The translations under genes and the position numbers were made by a program. Source: Hymenobacter aquaticus (lineage in GTDB: Bacteria > Bacteroidota > Bacteroidia > Cytophagales > Hymenobacteraceae). From it: a stretch of 64,000 nt of DNA. The stretch is taken from positions 310,001 to 374,000 of the forward strand of contig NZ_SRLC01000003.1 in assembly GCF_004765605.1 (NCBI RefSeq), given 5' to 3'. Numbering within the stretch: the stretch's first letter is position 1; each line of letters starts with the position of its first letter. Shown here piece after piece: positions 32,369 to 41,494 of the stretch. The notes below the pieces were generated by a model, which saw only the letters and a list, made by a program, of their open reading frames with translations, ran no database searches and had not been told where the DNA came from.

Positions 32369-32412
32369 AATCCTGCTTTCCGACAAATCACGTAAAGCAG
32401 GATTATTTTTTT
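32369..32412 (+). terminator. Terminator after the first basic protein
   Basis: AATCCTGCTTT / AAAGCAGGATT is an 11-bp perfect stem with a 14-base loop followed by ATTTTTTTA. Confidence 0.8.
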
Positions 32413-32507
32413 AATAATTATGACTTTTATTTTAATAATAGATAAAAAAGCAGTAGAATTGCCTTACATCCTACCTTTTATTCATCCTATGCTACTGCCT
32501 TACGCCT

Positions 32508-32726
32508 ATGAAAACGCTGAGCTTACTGCTGCTGGTTTCTTTTCTGGGAGTTGACGCCGCTGACGCGGCACCGCGCCACACGGCTACGGCGGCTCCCGCT
32601 ACTGTAGCGGCTGCTACTTCCCACGCTTTGGGCCAAGAAGTTACCAAGCGCCGGAAGCGCAAAAAGTCGCGGCCGGCTTACCGGCGGCTGGGTAGCCCGG
32701 GGCAAAGCCGGGCGGTGAAGGCCTAA
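32508..32726 (+). CDS. Small secreted basic protein 2
   Basis: This 72-residue protein has a signal peptide (MKTLSLLLLVSFLGVDAADA), an Ala/Thr-rich linker and a basic segment (TKRRKRKKSRPAYRRLG). It has the same architecture as the preceding small gene. Its stop codon overlaps by four bases that of the convergent SRAP gene. Confidence 0.55.
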   Translation: MKTLSLLLLVSFLGVDAADAAPRHTATAAPATVAAATSHALGQEVTKRRKRKKSRPAYRRLGSPGQSRAVKA

Positions 32727-33400
32727 GCCGCCGGCGCCAGCACCGCCGGGTCATTGTTGGCCGGCGAGTTGACTAGCGTGCTTACCACGTACTCCTGCAT
32801 CAGATTAGACGCGTAAGGCCGCAGCAACGCTTGGTGCGCGGCCGTCGATTGCGCGTCGTCGAGCCAGGTTAGCTCGGCCTGCCGGTCCGGCAGAATGACG
32901 GGCATGCGGTTGTGCAGCTGGCTCATCAACTCATTGGGCTCGGTGGTAATGATGGTGAACGTGGGCACTACCTCGCCGGAAGTCCGGTCGACCCACTCGT
33001 CCCAGAGGCCCGCAAAGGCGAAGGGCTGCTCGTTGCGCAGCAGAATCCGGTGGGGCGTTTTAGGACCTTTGCCAGCCGGAGCGGTTTGCTGCCACTCGTA
33101 GAAGCTGTCGGCTAGCACCAGGCAGCGCCGCCGCTGCAGCAGCTGCCGGAAAGACGGCTTCTCGGGCAGGGTTTCGGCGCGGGCATTGATGGGCTTGGGC
33201 GCGGCTTTCACATCCTTGACCCAGCCCGGCACCAGCCCCCACCGAAACAGCTGAATCTGACCCGGCTCGGTGTTGGTAATAATGGGCAGCTGTTGGGACG
33301 GAGCGGCATTGTAAGTGGGCGGCAGGGCGTCGGAGAACCGGGCGTCGAAGCGCTCCTCAATGACGGGAACCGGAGTAGTGAAGGTGTAGCGGCCGCACAT
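32723..33400 (-). CDS. SOS-response-associated peptidase (SRAP/HMCES/YedK family)
   Basis: The start at 33400 is set by the invariant MCGRYTF N-terminus, whose Cys2 becomes the catalytic residue after Met removal; the longer frame is not used. The 225-residue protein has YNAAPSQQLPII, RWGLVPGWVKD, INARAETLPEKPSFRQLLQRRRCLVLADSFYEWQ (active-site Glu) and LHNRMPVILP (active-site His). The family forms a covalent thiazolidine link with abasic sites in single-stranded DNA and shields them. It appears to be a stand-alone gene here. Confidence 0.93.
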   Translation of the reverse strand: MCGRYTFTTPVPVIEERFDARFSDALPPTYNAAPSQQLPIITNTEPGQIQLFRWGLVPGWVKDVKAAPKPINARAETLPEKPSFRQLLQRRRCLVLADSFYEWQQTAPAGKGPKTPHRILLRNEQPFAFAGLWDEWVDRTSGEVVPTFTIITTEPNELMSQLHNRMPVILPDRQAELTWLDDAQSTAAHQALLRPYASNLMQEYVVSTLVNSPANNDPAVLAPAA

Positions 33401-33560
33401 AGCAGGAAAAGAATGGTGGGTACGCAGAGTACGCCAGGCAGCAAGCGGAAGTTTTCGGCCGGTCGGCCCGCTTTCCCGGCCTACAAAAAGCGCCGGGGCC
33501 CGACTAAACTCCCGGCTGCGCCCCTCATGATCCTCCCATAATGAGGTGACTACACGCCAA

Positions 33561-33592
33561 CAGAGCCGCCAGCATCGGTGCTGACGGCTCTG
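33561..33592 (-). terminator. Hairpin after the T9SS lectin gene
   Basis: CAGAGCCGCCAGCA / TGCTGACGGCTCTG, a 14-bp stem with one mismatch and a 4-base loop, lies 33 bp past the stop of the next upstream gene. The T-run is weak. Confidence 0.45.
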
Positions 33593-33624
33593 CCTGGTGT
33601 TCAAATCAAAATGCTACCCGCGCC

Positions 33625-35808
33625 TTAGTGACGCACCACGGGGAATACCAGCGGCCCAGCCTGGCCGCGCACCTGCAACAGGTAAGCGCCGGGGGCCAGC
33701 TGTTGCAGGTTTAGGGGCTGCTCCTGGGCCCCGGCGGCGGTAAACTGTTGCAGTACCCGGCCGGTGAGGTCGGTGAGCTGCACGGTACACTCGCCGGCGG
33801 GCAAGCCGGTCAGATCGAGCGTGGCGGTGCCGGTGCTGGGGTTGGGATACACCGAAACGGCGAGCTTGGCCACCCCGGCAAACTGCACCGTCCGGACGGG
33901 GCTGTAGGAAGTACGGCCGTCAGTATCTACCTGGCGCAGACGGTAGTAGATGGGCTGGCGCGACAGGTGGGCCACCTGCGCGTCGCGGTACTGGTAGCGC
34001 GATGCCGTAGCCGTGGAGCCGTGGCCGGAAACGGTGACAACGTGCTGGAAATCGGTGGCATTCAAGGAGCGCTCCACCTCGAAACGGTCGTTGTTCTTCT
34101 CCGAGGCCGTCGTCCAGGCCAGCACCGCGTCGGCTTGCTCGGGCTTCGCGGTGAAGGCCGACAGCTCGACGGGCAGCGGCGCGCCCACCGCCGTGTTGAG
34201 CGAGGCGCTGTTGTTATCCGGCGTGGGGTCGGGCACTACGGTGGAGGCGGCCGAGGCCCAGCCGGTCATCGTCGCGGGCTCGGAGGCGGGCACCGGGAAA
34301 GTGGCCGTATTCACGATGGGCACCGCGCTGTTGGGCAGGGAGGCAATGGTCGAAAACGTGACCCAGCCGCTGGCCGCGTCGTAGGTGCCGTTGGGTGCTA
34401 CCACGGACAGGGGGGCCAGATTGGCGGGCAGGCGCAGCTTGGGCACCACGTTCAGGGCCGTGGTTACGCCCTGGTTGGCCGTCGTCATCGAGTACGTAAC
34501 GGTAGCCCCGCGCAGGGTCGATACCGGCCCGTTGATGGTCGCGGCAACGTCGGCGCCCTGCACCGTTACGCGGATGTTAGCCGGGCTGGAGGTGTAGTCT
34601 TCGCCCAGAATGGAGCGCATCGTGTACGGAATTACAACCTGGCCGGCGAAGGTGCCGGAAGGCGTGAACGTAACGATGCCGTCGGAACCGACCACGAACC
34701 GGCCTTTGCCGGCCACCGTGAAGCTGGTTTGAATGCCGGCCGTGTTGGGGTCGAGGTCCACGGAGGCCAGGTCGATGCTGCTGCCGGGGGCCACGTCGTT
34801 GTTGAGCACCGGAATCGTCAGGGGCGCATTGTACAGGGTGCTGGCGACGTCGGTATTGGCGAAAGGCACCTGCACGATGTTCAGGTTGCGGATTTCGTGA
34901 ATGTTGGTGCTGCCGCCCGTCGAGCCCGAAAAGCCCAGCCGCAGGTTGGGCGGCGGCGTGGGCACGATGAAGTTGTCGATGGCCGTCCGGATCGAGTTGC
35001 CGTGCTGAATGCGCACCGAGATGCGGTAGGTGGTTTCGGAGCCCACGGTGGTCGGCACCACGTCGATGAAGGCGCGACGGTAGTCGTCGGAGCCGGACTG
35101 AGCCCGGGCCGTAGCCACGTCGAGCGAAAAGTCGAGGGTGCCGGGCTGGGTGCCGGTCAGGTAGGGGTAGTCGGTGGCCGCCGAACCGTCGCCGGCCCCG
35201 CGGATGGCAATGCCGTTGGGCACTTTGCCCGAGGCGTCGAGGGAGGCGCTACCGCCCGAGCGGCCTTCGGCGCCGTTGGAATAGTTGCCAAACTCGTCGA
35301 TGCCAATGCCGATGTAGCCCCGGGAAACCCCATCGGCCACGGGGGACACGGTTTTCTGGGCGTAGCCCAGGGAGCCGCCCGAAGCCCCGATGCGGAAGCC
35401 CGAAGCCGGCTGGCTGGCATCGACCAGAAACACGCTGAAGCCGTCGGCGCCAGGGTTGGTGCCCCCGTAGGAGAAGAATTCGAACGAGATGGTGAAGCCC
35501 GCCGACGAGGGAAAGCCCACGTTGTCGATGGCGTAGCCGGCCTGGTTGTTGGCCGCGTCGGTGAGGCGCAGGTAGCCGCTGCCGATTGGGTCGGCGGTGC
35601 CGCCGGTGCCGGTGAGGTGAGCCACGCCGCCGAAGGTGAAGTTCGGGGCGGTGCTGCCCTTAAACGGTTCGTTGCGCGGAAACGCCGGGGGCGTGGTCTG
35701 CGCCAGAAGGGAGGTGGAAAGCAGCAGACCGCCGGCCAGCGTCCAGAAGCTTTTCTGCCACCGCTGCCAGGCAGCGCGGCCAGATGGAATAGTACAAATT
35801 GCTTGCAT
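33625..35808 (-). CDS. T9SS-secreted protein with legume-lectin-like domain
   Basis: The start at 35808 gives a 727-residue precursor with a signal peptide (FWTLAGGLLLSTSLLAQ). An L-type lectin-like domain follows (about residues 45-280; GFTISFEFFSYGGTNPGADGFSVFLVDAS, GYIGIGIDEFGNYSNG). Next are cadherin/Ig-like repeats (TLYNAPLTIPVLNNDVAPGS; VAATINGPVSTLRGATVTYSM), then the linker LPVELSAFTAKPEQADAVLAWTTASEKNNDRFEVERS. A C-terminal sorting domain ends VYPNPSTGTATLDLTGL...LQVRGQAGPLVFPVVRH. The last region directs export by the type IX system and surface anchoring. It probably binds carbohydrates. Confidence 0.9.
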   Translation of the reverse strand: MQAICTIPSGRAAWQRWQKSFWTLAGGLLLSTSLLAQTTPPAFPRNEPFKGSTAPNFTFGGVAHLTGTGGTADPIGSGYLRLTDAANNQAGYAIDNVGFPSSAGFTISFEFFSYGGTNPGADGFSVFLVDASQPASGFRIGASGGSLGYAQKTVSPVADGVSRGYIGIGIDEFGNYSNGAEGRSGGSASLDASGKVPNGIAIRGAGDGSAATDYPYLTGTQPGTLDFSLDVATARAQSGSDDYRRAFIDVVPTTVGSETTYRISVRIQHGNSIRTAIDNFIVPTPPPNLRLGFSGSTGGSTNIHEIRNLNIVQVPFANTDVASTLYNAPLTIPVLNNDVAPGSSIDLASVDLDPNTAGIQTSFTVAGKGRFVVGSDGIVTFTPSGTFAGQVVIPYTMRSILGEDYTSSPANIRVTVQGADVAATINGPVSTLRGATVTYSMTTANQGVTTALNVVPKLRLPANLAPLSVVAPNGTYDAASGWVTFSTIASLPNSAVPIVNTATFPVPASEPATMTGWASAASTVVPDPTPDNNSASLNTAVGAPLPVELSAFTAKPEQADAVLAWTTASEKNNDRFEVERSLNATDFQHVVTVSGHGSTATASRYQYRDAQVAHLSRQPIYYRLRQVDTDGRTSYSPVRTVQFAGVAKLAVSVYPNPSTGTATLDLTGLPAGECTVQLTDLTGRVLQQFTAAGAQEQPLNLQQLAPGAYLLQVRGQAGPLVFPVVRH

Positions 35809-36226
35809 AGCACATGAGTTGAAGATTGGAAATGGAGCGGCGTATGCAATAGGTGAGCAATGAAACAAAAGGAATTTCAGAAAGCCAAAGCCCTATCCAA
35901 TCATTATCTTCTATTAGTTCAATATATTAAGTATAAAACTTGCCTAATCATGTTATTTTACAAAAAAGTTATATTATTAAATTAGCTTACATAGACTTAT
36001 CCGCAAGTCAGCTCGACACTAGTCGCAACGTATGTTTCCGGCCCCGGGCTGACCGAACCCAACGACAGGCCCATTATCTTTTAATACAATTATGCCCACG
36101 GCGTTCATCAAGCCCCGGAAATGATTTCCCGCGTCAGCCGGGCCCGGTAGCGGATGGCTCGAAGCCGGGCTACGCAACGCCCGACGCTTTTTTGCATCCG
36201 TTAGCCGATTCACTTACCCTCTCCCC
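35809..36226. other. AT-rich divergent intergenic region
   Basis: No gene seen. The segment 35880-36010 is unusually AT-rich for this genome, as expected for the promoters of the divergent lectin and peptidase genes. Confidence 0.5.
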
Positions 36227-38032
36227 ATGAAAATCCTGCGCACCGCGGCCCTGCTCGGCGGGCTGCTGGCCACCACCACGCTGGCCCAGGCCCAGAAAGC
36301 CCTGACCTACACCGTCGACATTGACCCCAAAACCCAGGACCTGTTTCAGGTGCAGCTACAGGTGCCCAAGCTGAGCAAGGCCCAGAACGTCTTCCAGTTT
36401 GCAGCCACCGCGCCGGGCACTTACCAGGTGATGGACATTGGCCGGTTCGTGCGCAAGTTTGAGGCTTTCGACGCCAAGAATAAGCCCCTGGAGGTCAAGC
36501 AGATTTCGACCAACCAGTGGCAGCTGCAGCAGCCGGAAAAAACCCGCGCCATCCGCTACACCATTGCCGAAACCTGGGATACGCCCGTGACCGAGCACAG
36601 CGTGTACCGCATGTGCGGCACGTCGCTGGAAGCCGACCACGCTTTGCTCAACGGCCAGGGAATTTTTGGCTACCTGCAGGGCTGGCAGGGCAAGCCGCTG
36701 CGCATCAAGCTCAACTACCCGGCTGACTGGAAAATCGGGACGCCGCTGACGGCCGACGCGCAGGGCTACTACGCGGCCAAAAACTACGATCAGGCCGTAG
36801 ACTCGCCGTTTCTGCTGGGCCGCCTGACCGAGGCCAAAACCAAGCTCGGCGACGCGGAAGTAGCTTTGTACTGCTTTTCCAAAACCGACCAGGTGAAGGC
36901 CGAGCCCCTGCTGGGCTACATGCAGCAGATGCTCAGCGCCGCCCAGGCGTTTCTGGTGCAGCTGCCGGTGAAGCGCTACACCTTTCTCTACCACTTCGAC
37001 GACGTCAGCAACGGGGCCTGGGAGCATTCCTACAGCTCGGAATACGTGCTGCGCGAAGCGCCCCTGACGCCGGAATTTGCCAGCCAGATTACCAGCATTG
37101 CCGCCCACGAGTTTTTCCACGTCGTGACGCCGCTCAACATCCACTCCGAGATTATCGAGCAGTTCAACTTCGTGCAGCCCACCGGCTCCGAGCATTTGTG
37201 GCTGTACGAGGGCACCACGGAGTGGGCCGCGGGCATGATGAAGCTGCGCGGCGGGCTGATTCCGCTGGAAGAATATTTGAAGGAAATGTCGGGCAAAGTG
37301 GCCTACGACCATCTGCAGGCCGATACCACGTACTCGCTCAGCAAGCTGGGCTTGAACTCCTTTACCGACGAGGGCCAGCGCCAGTACAACAACATTTACC
37401 AGCGCGGGGCCCTCACGGCGGCCCTGCTCGACCTGCGCCTGCTGGAGCTCAGCGGCGGCAAGCGGGGCCTGCGCGAAGTAATGAACGAGCTGACCAGGCG
37501 CTACGGCCCCGACAAACCCTTCAGCGAGAAGACCTTCTTCGACGACTTCACCAAGCTGACCTACCCCGAAATCGGCGACTTTTTTGCCCGCTACGTGAAG
37601 CAGGCCGAGCCCCTGCCCTTGCAGGAATACTACGCCAAAGTGGGAGTGCGCTACACGCCGGTGCTGCACACGGGCCGGCAAATAGTAGCCCTGGGCGCCA
37701 CCGACCCGTCTTTCGGCTTCAACGGCAATACCGTGCTGCTGCGCGACATTCCGGGCAGCTGGCAGGCCTGCGGCGTAGCGGCCGGCGACCAGCTGGTGGC
37801 CGTGGGCAGCACTGCCGTGGTGCCGGCCACCCTGCGCCAGGCCCTGATTGAGCTGAAGTCGCGCAAGGCCGGGGAAGAGTACGAGCTGACCCTGCGCCGC
37901 GACGGAGCCGAGAAAAAAGTGCGCTGCCGCCTGCTGGAGCAGGAAGATATCAGGCGCTACCACTTCGCCGTGCTACCCGACGCCACCCCGGCCCAGCTGG
38001 CGCTGCGCCAGGCCTGGCTGAAAAACCTGTAG
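36227..38032 (+). CDS. M61-family aminopeptidase with PDZ domain
   Basis: This 601-residue exported protein has a signal peptide (LRTAALLGGLLATTTLAQAQ) and an N-terminal beta-sandwich that shapes the active site. The gluzincin core has HEFFH at about 294-298 (zinc ligands and catalytic Glu) and YEGTTEW near 326, providing the third ligand. A C-terminal PDZ domain covers about 500-570 (GSWQACGVAAGDQLVAVG). This is the layout of peptidase family M61 (glycyl aminopeptidase). It probably acts in the periplasm on peptides. It is monocistronic or leads a short unit. Confidence 0.9.
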   Translation: MKILRTAALLGGLLATTTLAQAQKALTYTVDIDPKTQDLFQVQLQVPKLSKAQNVFQFAATAPGTYQVMDIGRFVRKFEAFDAKNKPLEVKQISTNQWQLQQPEKTRAIRYTIAETWDTPVTEHSVYRMCGTSLEADHALLNGQGIFGYLQGWQGKPLRIKLNYPADWKIGTPLTADAQGYYAAKNYDQAVDSPFLLGRLTEAKTKLGDAEVALYCFSKTDQVKAEPLLGYMQQMLSAAQAFLVQLPVKRYTFLYHFDDVSNGAWEHSYSSEYVLREAPLTPEFASQITSIAAHEFFHVVTPLNIHSEIIEQFNFVQPTGSEHLWLYEGTTEWAAGMMKLRGGLIPLEEYLKEMSGKVAYDHLQADTTYSLSKLGLNSFTDEGQRQYNNIYQRGALTAALLDLRLLELSGGKRGLREVMNELTRRYGPDKPFSEKTFFDDFTKLTYPEIGDFFARYVKQAEPLPLQEYYAKVGVRYTPVLHTGRQIVALGATDPSFGFNGNTVLLRDIPGSWQACGVAAGDQLVAVGSTAVVPATLRQALIELKSRKAGEEYELTLRRDGAEKKVRCRLLEQEDIRRYHFAVLPDATPAQLALRQAWLKNL

Positions 38033-38150
38033 GCCGCCAACGCCCGCCTGCCTCGCCCGGCCCGATTTGCTTCCGCGAGTCGGGCCGTTGCGTATCCTTT
38101 TGGCCCGCCGAAGGGTAAGCAGCGTATCGTTTTGCCACCATCCGCCCCGT

Positions 38151-38468
38151 ATGCAACCCACCCTGCTCCTGACCGTCGAATCCAGCTTTGTCCTAACCGG
38201 GCTGGGCGTGCTGGCGCGGGGCCCGGCTCCGGCGCTGGCGCCCTACGCCCGGCACACGGCACTGGCCGTGGCCCTGGTCTGGGCCGGTGGCCGCGAGCTG
38301 ACGGCCGTAGCCACCGTGGAGGAAATAACGCAGCCCTCCCCCACCGACCCCAGCCTCACCCTCACCGCACCCGCCCTGCTGCTACAGCTGCCCGAGCCCG
38401 CGGAACTACCGGCCGGCACCGAAATATGGCTCACCGAGCAGCCTCTGGACGATTTGTTTTTCCTGTAA
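38151..38468 (+). CDS. Small protein of unknown function
   Basis: The ATG at 38151 (105 residues) starts MQPTLLLTVESSFVLTGLGVLARGPAPALAP. The pattern of alternating beta-strands (SFxLTGxGVL, ALVWAGGRELTAVATVEEI) faintly recalls the small barrel of translation-factor domain 2, but I would not assign it. There is no signal peptide. A shared terminator separates it from the convergent DUF2911 gene. Confidence 0.5.
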   Translation: MQPTLLLTVESSFVLTGLGVLARGPAPALAPYARHTALAVALVWAGGRELTAVATVEEITQPSPTDPSLTLTAPALLLQLPEPAELPAGTEIWLTEQPLDDLFFL

Positions 38469-38469
38469 A

Positions 38470-38505
38470 AAAAAGCCTCGTCCAGTTGTCTGGGCGAGGC
38501 TTTTT
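38470..38505. terminator. Bidirectional terminator
   Basis: AAAAAGCCTCGTCCAG / CTGGGCGAGGCTTTTT is a 16-bp stem with one G-T pair and a 4-base loop, between convergent genes. Confidence 0.8.
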
Positions 38506-38523
38506 GGTGCGAGTAGTTCCGGC

Positions 38524-39075
38524 TTACTTAATGGCAATGGGCACCTCCAGGTTTTCCCAGCGCAGCACGATACCGTCTTTGTTCACGTCGTAGACCAGGC
38601 TTTCCGCCATCGTCGGGGCCTTGCGCGGGGTGGCCGTGACGCGCAGGGCATCCTGCTTTTCGTCGTACTTGAAGGCGCCCCACTGCTTGGCGGTTTTGTT
38701 GAAGATAACCGTCCAGTCTTTCTCGGTGGGGATGGTGAAGAGGGCGTAGGTGCCGGCGGGCAGCTTTTTACCCTGCACCATCACGTCTTTGCTGAACTCC
38801 ACGGTGGTAGCCTCATTGGCCCCGGCCCGCCATACCTGGCCGTAGGGCACCAGGCTGCCGTAAATCGGGCGGCCTTTCACGCTGGGGCTGCTGTACTTGA
38901 TGGTCACGCTGGCGGCCCCAATTTTACCGGTGGCCGTGGCGGCCGGGCTGGCCGGCGCGGGCTTGGCCGCGGCGGGCGTAGTGGTGGCGGTGCCCGTCTG
39001 GGCCCAGCTGGGGGAAGCAGCCAGCACGCCGGCCAGCAGCAGGGTCAGGGAGAGGAGTGCGCGGGAAGTTTTCAT
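38524..39075 (-). CDS. DUF2911-domain secreted protein
   Basis: The ATG at 39075 (183 residues) gives a signal peptide (MKTSRALLSLTLLLAGVLAASPSWAQ). A Pro/Ala linker follows, then the DUF2911 core: VTIKYSSPSVKGRPIYGSLVPYGQVWRAGANEATTVEFSKDVMVQGKKLPAGTYALFTIPTEKDWTVIFNKTAKQWGAFKYDEKQDALRV. This matches the family closely. It is periplasmic, beta-rich and of unknown function. It is convergent with the preceding gene. Confidence 0.92.
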   Translation of the reverse strand: MKTSRALLSLTLLLAGVLAASPSWAQTGTATTTPAAAKPAPASPAATATGKIGAASVTIKYSSPSVKGRPIYGSLVPYGQVWRAGANEATTVEFSKDVMVQGKKLPAGTYALFTIPTEKDWTVIFNKTAKQWGAFKYDEKQDALRVTATPRKAPTMAESLVYDVNKDGIVLRWENLEVPIAIK

Positions 39076-39242
39076 GGGAAAGGAAGGGAGAAAGTGAGGA
39101 AAAAGCACGGCGCCCGGCCCGAAGCCCGGTCCGTGTCAAAGTCGCGCGGCCGGGGCACGAGTTGCTTGCCGATCAATAATATTAGCTTTTATCTATTATC
39201 CATCCAACCGCTCCATTTAGGTCAGGCTCGGCCACTTTGGCC

Positions 39243-40247
39243 CTACTGCGCCGCTGCCACCGGGGCGGGCTGCGGCGTGCGCGACGGTGCATCCGTCGCC
39301 AGCCGGGGCCAGCCGTCGTGGTACTCCAGCCGGTCGAGCAGCAGCACGCGCCGCGAGTAGCCCTGCGCGTCGTCGATGGCGTCGAAGGTGGGTTGCTGCG
39401 GGTCGATGGCGTGGTAGGCCAGCCAGTCGTGCCCGGCCGCGTCGGTGACGACGCAGTTGTGGCCGGGGGCGCGCCAGTAGCGGTTGGTTTCCAGGATAAT
39501 GCCGGAGCCGTTGCCCGTGGCCTGGGCCAGGGTTTCGAAGGGGCCCGTAGCCTGCCGCGCCCGGGCCACCATCACGCCATAGTGGGCATCGTCGCCGCAG
39601 CAGTTGTTGCCGGAATAAAACAGGTAGTACCACCCGTCGCGCAGCACCACCCAGCTGCCCTCCAGCAGGCGCTGGTAGTTATCCGGGTCTTCGTCGGGCA
39701 CGGGCTGCACCAGCTCGATGGCCGCGCTGCCCGGGGCGAAGGAAAGCCGGTCGGGGGCCAGCTCGCGCACCAGCAACGGCCCAAAGCCCGAGCCCCAGTA
39801 CAACAGACGGCGGCCGGTAGCGGGGTCGTCGAACGCCATGGGGTCAATGTTCAGGAAGCCCGGCCCGCAGAGCAGCGGCTCGCCGACGTCGGTGAAGGGG
39901 CCGGCGGGCGCGTCGGCCGTGGCCACGGCCAGGCAGTAGCCGGCAGAGTCGTCGGGCAGGGCCGAGTAGTACAGGTAGTAGCGGCCCGCGTGCTCACTCA
40001 CGTGCGGGGCCCACAGCTTCTGGGTGCGTTGGGCCCAGCGGGGCTTGTGGGGCAGCGCGTCGGGCAGCGGCTCCCAGTGCACCAGGTCGGCGGAGCGGGC
40101 TACTTGCAGGTTGACAATCCGGCCCTGATACCTGGTTTGGGTACCGTAGGCGTAGTACCAGCCATCGGCCGCCCGAATAATGGTGGGGTCGGGAAAGTCC
40201 TGGTCGAGGATGGGGTTCTGGTAAGTGGCGGCGGCAGACATGGGCAT
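39243..40247 (-). CDS. Glycoside hydrolase family 43-like protein
   Basis: The start at 40247 (334 residues; 40241 is also possible) gives no signal peptide, so it is likely cytoplasmic. The five-bladed beta-propeller residues are visible. The general base Asp is in NPILDQDFPDPTII, the pKa-modulating Asp in FLNIDPMAF and the general acid Glu in LEGSWVVLRDG. WAPHVSEHAGRYYLYYSA and DWLAYHAID are also typical. GH43 enzymes act on arabinose- or xylose-containing glycans as exo- or endo-glycosidases; the substrate here is unknown. A loading-type role on oligosaccharides inside the cell would fit the absence of a signal. Confidence 0.88.
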   Translation of the reverse strand: MPMSAAATYQNPILDQDFPDPTIIRAADGWYYAYGTQTRYQGRIVNLQVARSADLVHWEPLPDALPHKPRWAQRTQKLWAPHVSEHAGRYYLYYSALPDDSAGYCLAVATADAPAGPFTDVGEPLLCGPGFLNIDPMAFDDPATGRRLLYWGSGFGPLLVRELAPDRLSFAPGSAAIELVQPVPDEDPDNYQRLLEGSWVVLRDGWYYLFYSGNNCCGDDAHYGVMVARARQATGPFETLAQATGNGSGIILETNRYWRAPGHNCVVTDAAGHDWLAYHAIDPQQPTFDAIDDAQGYSRRVLLLDRLEYHDGWPRLATDAPSRTPQPAPVAAAQ

Positions 40248-40278
40248 ACGCGTTGAGTTAACGCATACGCAGCCCGGC

Positions 40279-40719
40279 TCAAAAGGCTTCCCGCCGCTCC
40301 TCCGGACTCTTAGCCCCAACCGGCACGTACTGCCGCTGGAGCCACACGTAGGCCGAGGCCACGTCGTCGAAGGTGCCGACAACGGGCTTCTGGATAAGAG
40401 CCAGCACCTGCTCACTGGCCTGGCGGGCGGCAAAGTCGCGGGGGAACACCCAGGCAATGTACCGCAGGCCGGCCCGCAGCATTTCGCTCAGCCACCACGC
40501 CCCCCACTCGGTGAGTTGCACGGTGGTGCGGGTGATGCTGGAATTATCGTTCAGAATCTTGTGGCAGGGATACTGGCGCAGATTCTCCAGCATAAGCAGG
40601 CAGGCGGCCTGCGACGAATCCTGGGTATGCTCGCCTTTCCAATCCACGTACAGCCACTGATTAACAGCATCGTAGCCAATATAAATTCCGGGGTCGTCGA
40701 CCAGGGCAAGCAGCTGCAT
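40279..40719 (-). CDS. STAS/SpoIIAA-like small protein
   Basis: The ATG at 40719 (146 residues) reads MQLLALVDDPGIYIGYDAVNQWLYVDWKGEHTQDSSQAACLLMLENLRQYPCHKILNDNSSITRTTVQLTEWGAWWLSEMLRAGLRYIAWVFP. The layout, with two opening strands, a DWKG turn, helices, a KxLNDN strand end and a final LRYIAWVFP strand, matches the STAS-like SpoIIAA-type proteins common in Bacteroidota. No phosphorylation site or partner is evident. It is 31 bp downstream of the next gene's start on the same strand, so may precede the GH43 gene in one transcript. Confidence 0.6.
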   Translation of the reverse strand: MQLLALVDDPGIYIGYDAVNQWLYVDWKGEHTQDSSQAACLLMLENLRQYPCHKILNDNSSITRTTVQLTEWGAWWLSEMLRAGLRYIAWVFPRDFAARQASEQVLALIQKPVVGTFDDVASAYVWLQRQYVPVGAKSPEERREAF

Positions 40720-41038
40720 AGTTCCAGGCAAAGGGGCGAACCGGCGCAACGTTGTCCGGCCCAAAACCAAATATACTGCGGCGGCGGCTAGCGCAAAAGA
40801 GCCGGGGCCCGCGGCCCGCAACGGGTGCGGCCAGCCAGCCTAGCCGCAAATCACCTGACAATCAGCGGGTCGGCTTATAGCCGGACACGAAACTTATTGG
40901 CGCGCGGCCGTGTCTAGGCAGGCACCCGGGGGCGCGGCGGCGGTTGGCGAATTGCCAGCCTTTGCCGATCTTGTAGATTGGGCCACGGCCTGCCGGGCTC
41001 CGGCTTCGCTCTTTTGTCTCCTTTACCTGCCTGCACCG

Positions 41039-41494
41039 ATGAATCTTCTTCGCATAGCTCTGCTGAGCACCGGGAGCACCCTGCTGGGCGCCTGGACTCC
41101 TGCCCTGCCCGGTACGGCCCCCGCGGCCACTTCTCTGGTCAGCGTGGTCGTCACGGATCTGCCTTCCACCAAGGCCACGGTGAAGCTGTACTTCTACAAC
41201 GTGAAGGACAATTTTCTGAAGCGGGGCAGCTACACGCTGCTCAAGTACGTGAAGCCCGCCGGCAGCCGGCAGATCACCCTGCCCGTGGATCTGCCCCACG
41301 GCGAGTGGGCCGTGGCCCTCACCCAGGACCTGAACAACAACGACCTGGTCGACAAGAATTTCATGGGCATCCCGACCGAGCCCTACGCGTTTTCCAACAA
41401 CGTGCGCCCCAAACTGGCGCCCCCGGCATTCGACGAGTGTAAGTTCCTGGTCAACGGCGTCAGCAAGGTGGTGACGATTTCCATGAAGAAGTAG
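41039..41494 (+). CDS. DUF2141-domain secreted protein
   Basis: The ATG at 41039 (151 residues) gives a signal peptide (MNLLRIALLSTGSTLLGAWTPALPG). The DUF2141 beta-sandwich follows: VSVVVTDLPSTKATVKLYFYNVKDNFLKRGSYTLLKYVKPAGSRQITLPVDLPHGEWAVALTQDLNNNDLVDKNFMGIPTEPYAFSNNVRPKLAPPAFDECKF. The D-x-N-x-N/D-x-L-D-x-x-x-x-G-x-P-x-E-P-Y-x-F-S-N core is diagnostic. It is periplasmic and of unknown function. A terminator follows. Confidence 0.92.
   Translation: MNLLRIALLSTGSTLLGAWTPALPGTAPAATSLVSVVVTDLPSTKATVKLYFYNVKDNFLKRGSYTLLKYVKPAGSRQITLPVDLPHGEWAVALTQDLNNNDLVDKNFMGIPTEPYAFSNNVRPKLAPPAFDECKFLVNGVSKVVTISMKK

Noticed and set aside
33748..35817. 689-codon plus-strand frame opposite the T9SS lectin gene
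   Set aside because: Antisense shadow; the minus-strand product has a signal peptide, domains and a sorting tail, while this one has biased Gly/Arg/His composition.
35940..36230. 96-codon open frame upstream of the M61 peptidase
   Set aside because: It runs through AT-rich promoter DNA and overlaps the peptidase start, with no protein-like pattern.
36356..37963. 535-codon minus-strand frame opposite the M61 peptidase
   Set aside because: Antisense shadow of a gene with an intact HEFFH zinc site.
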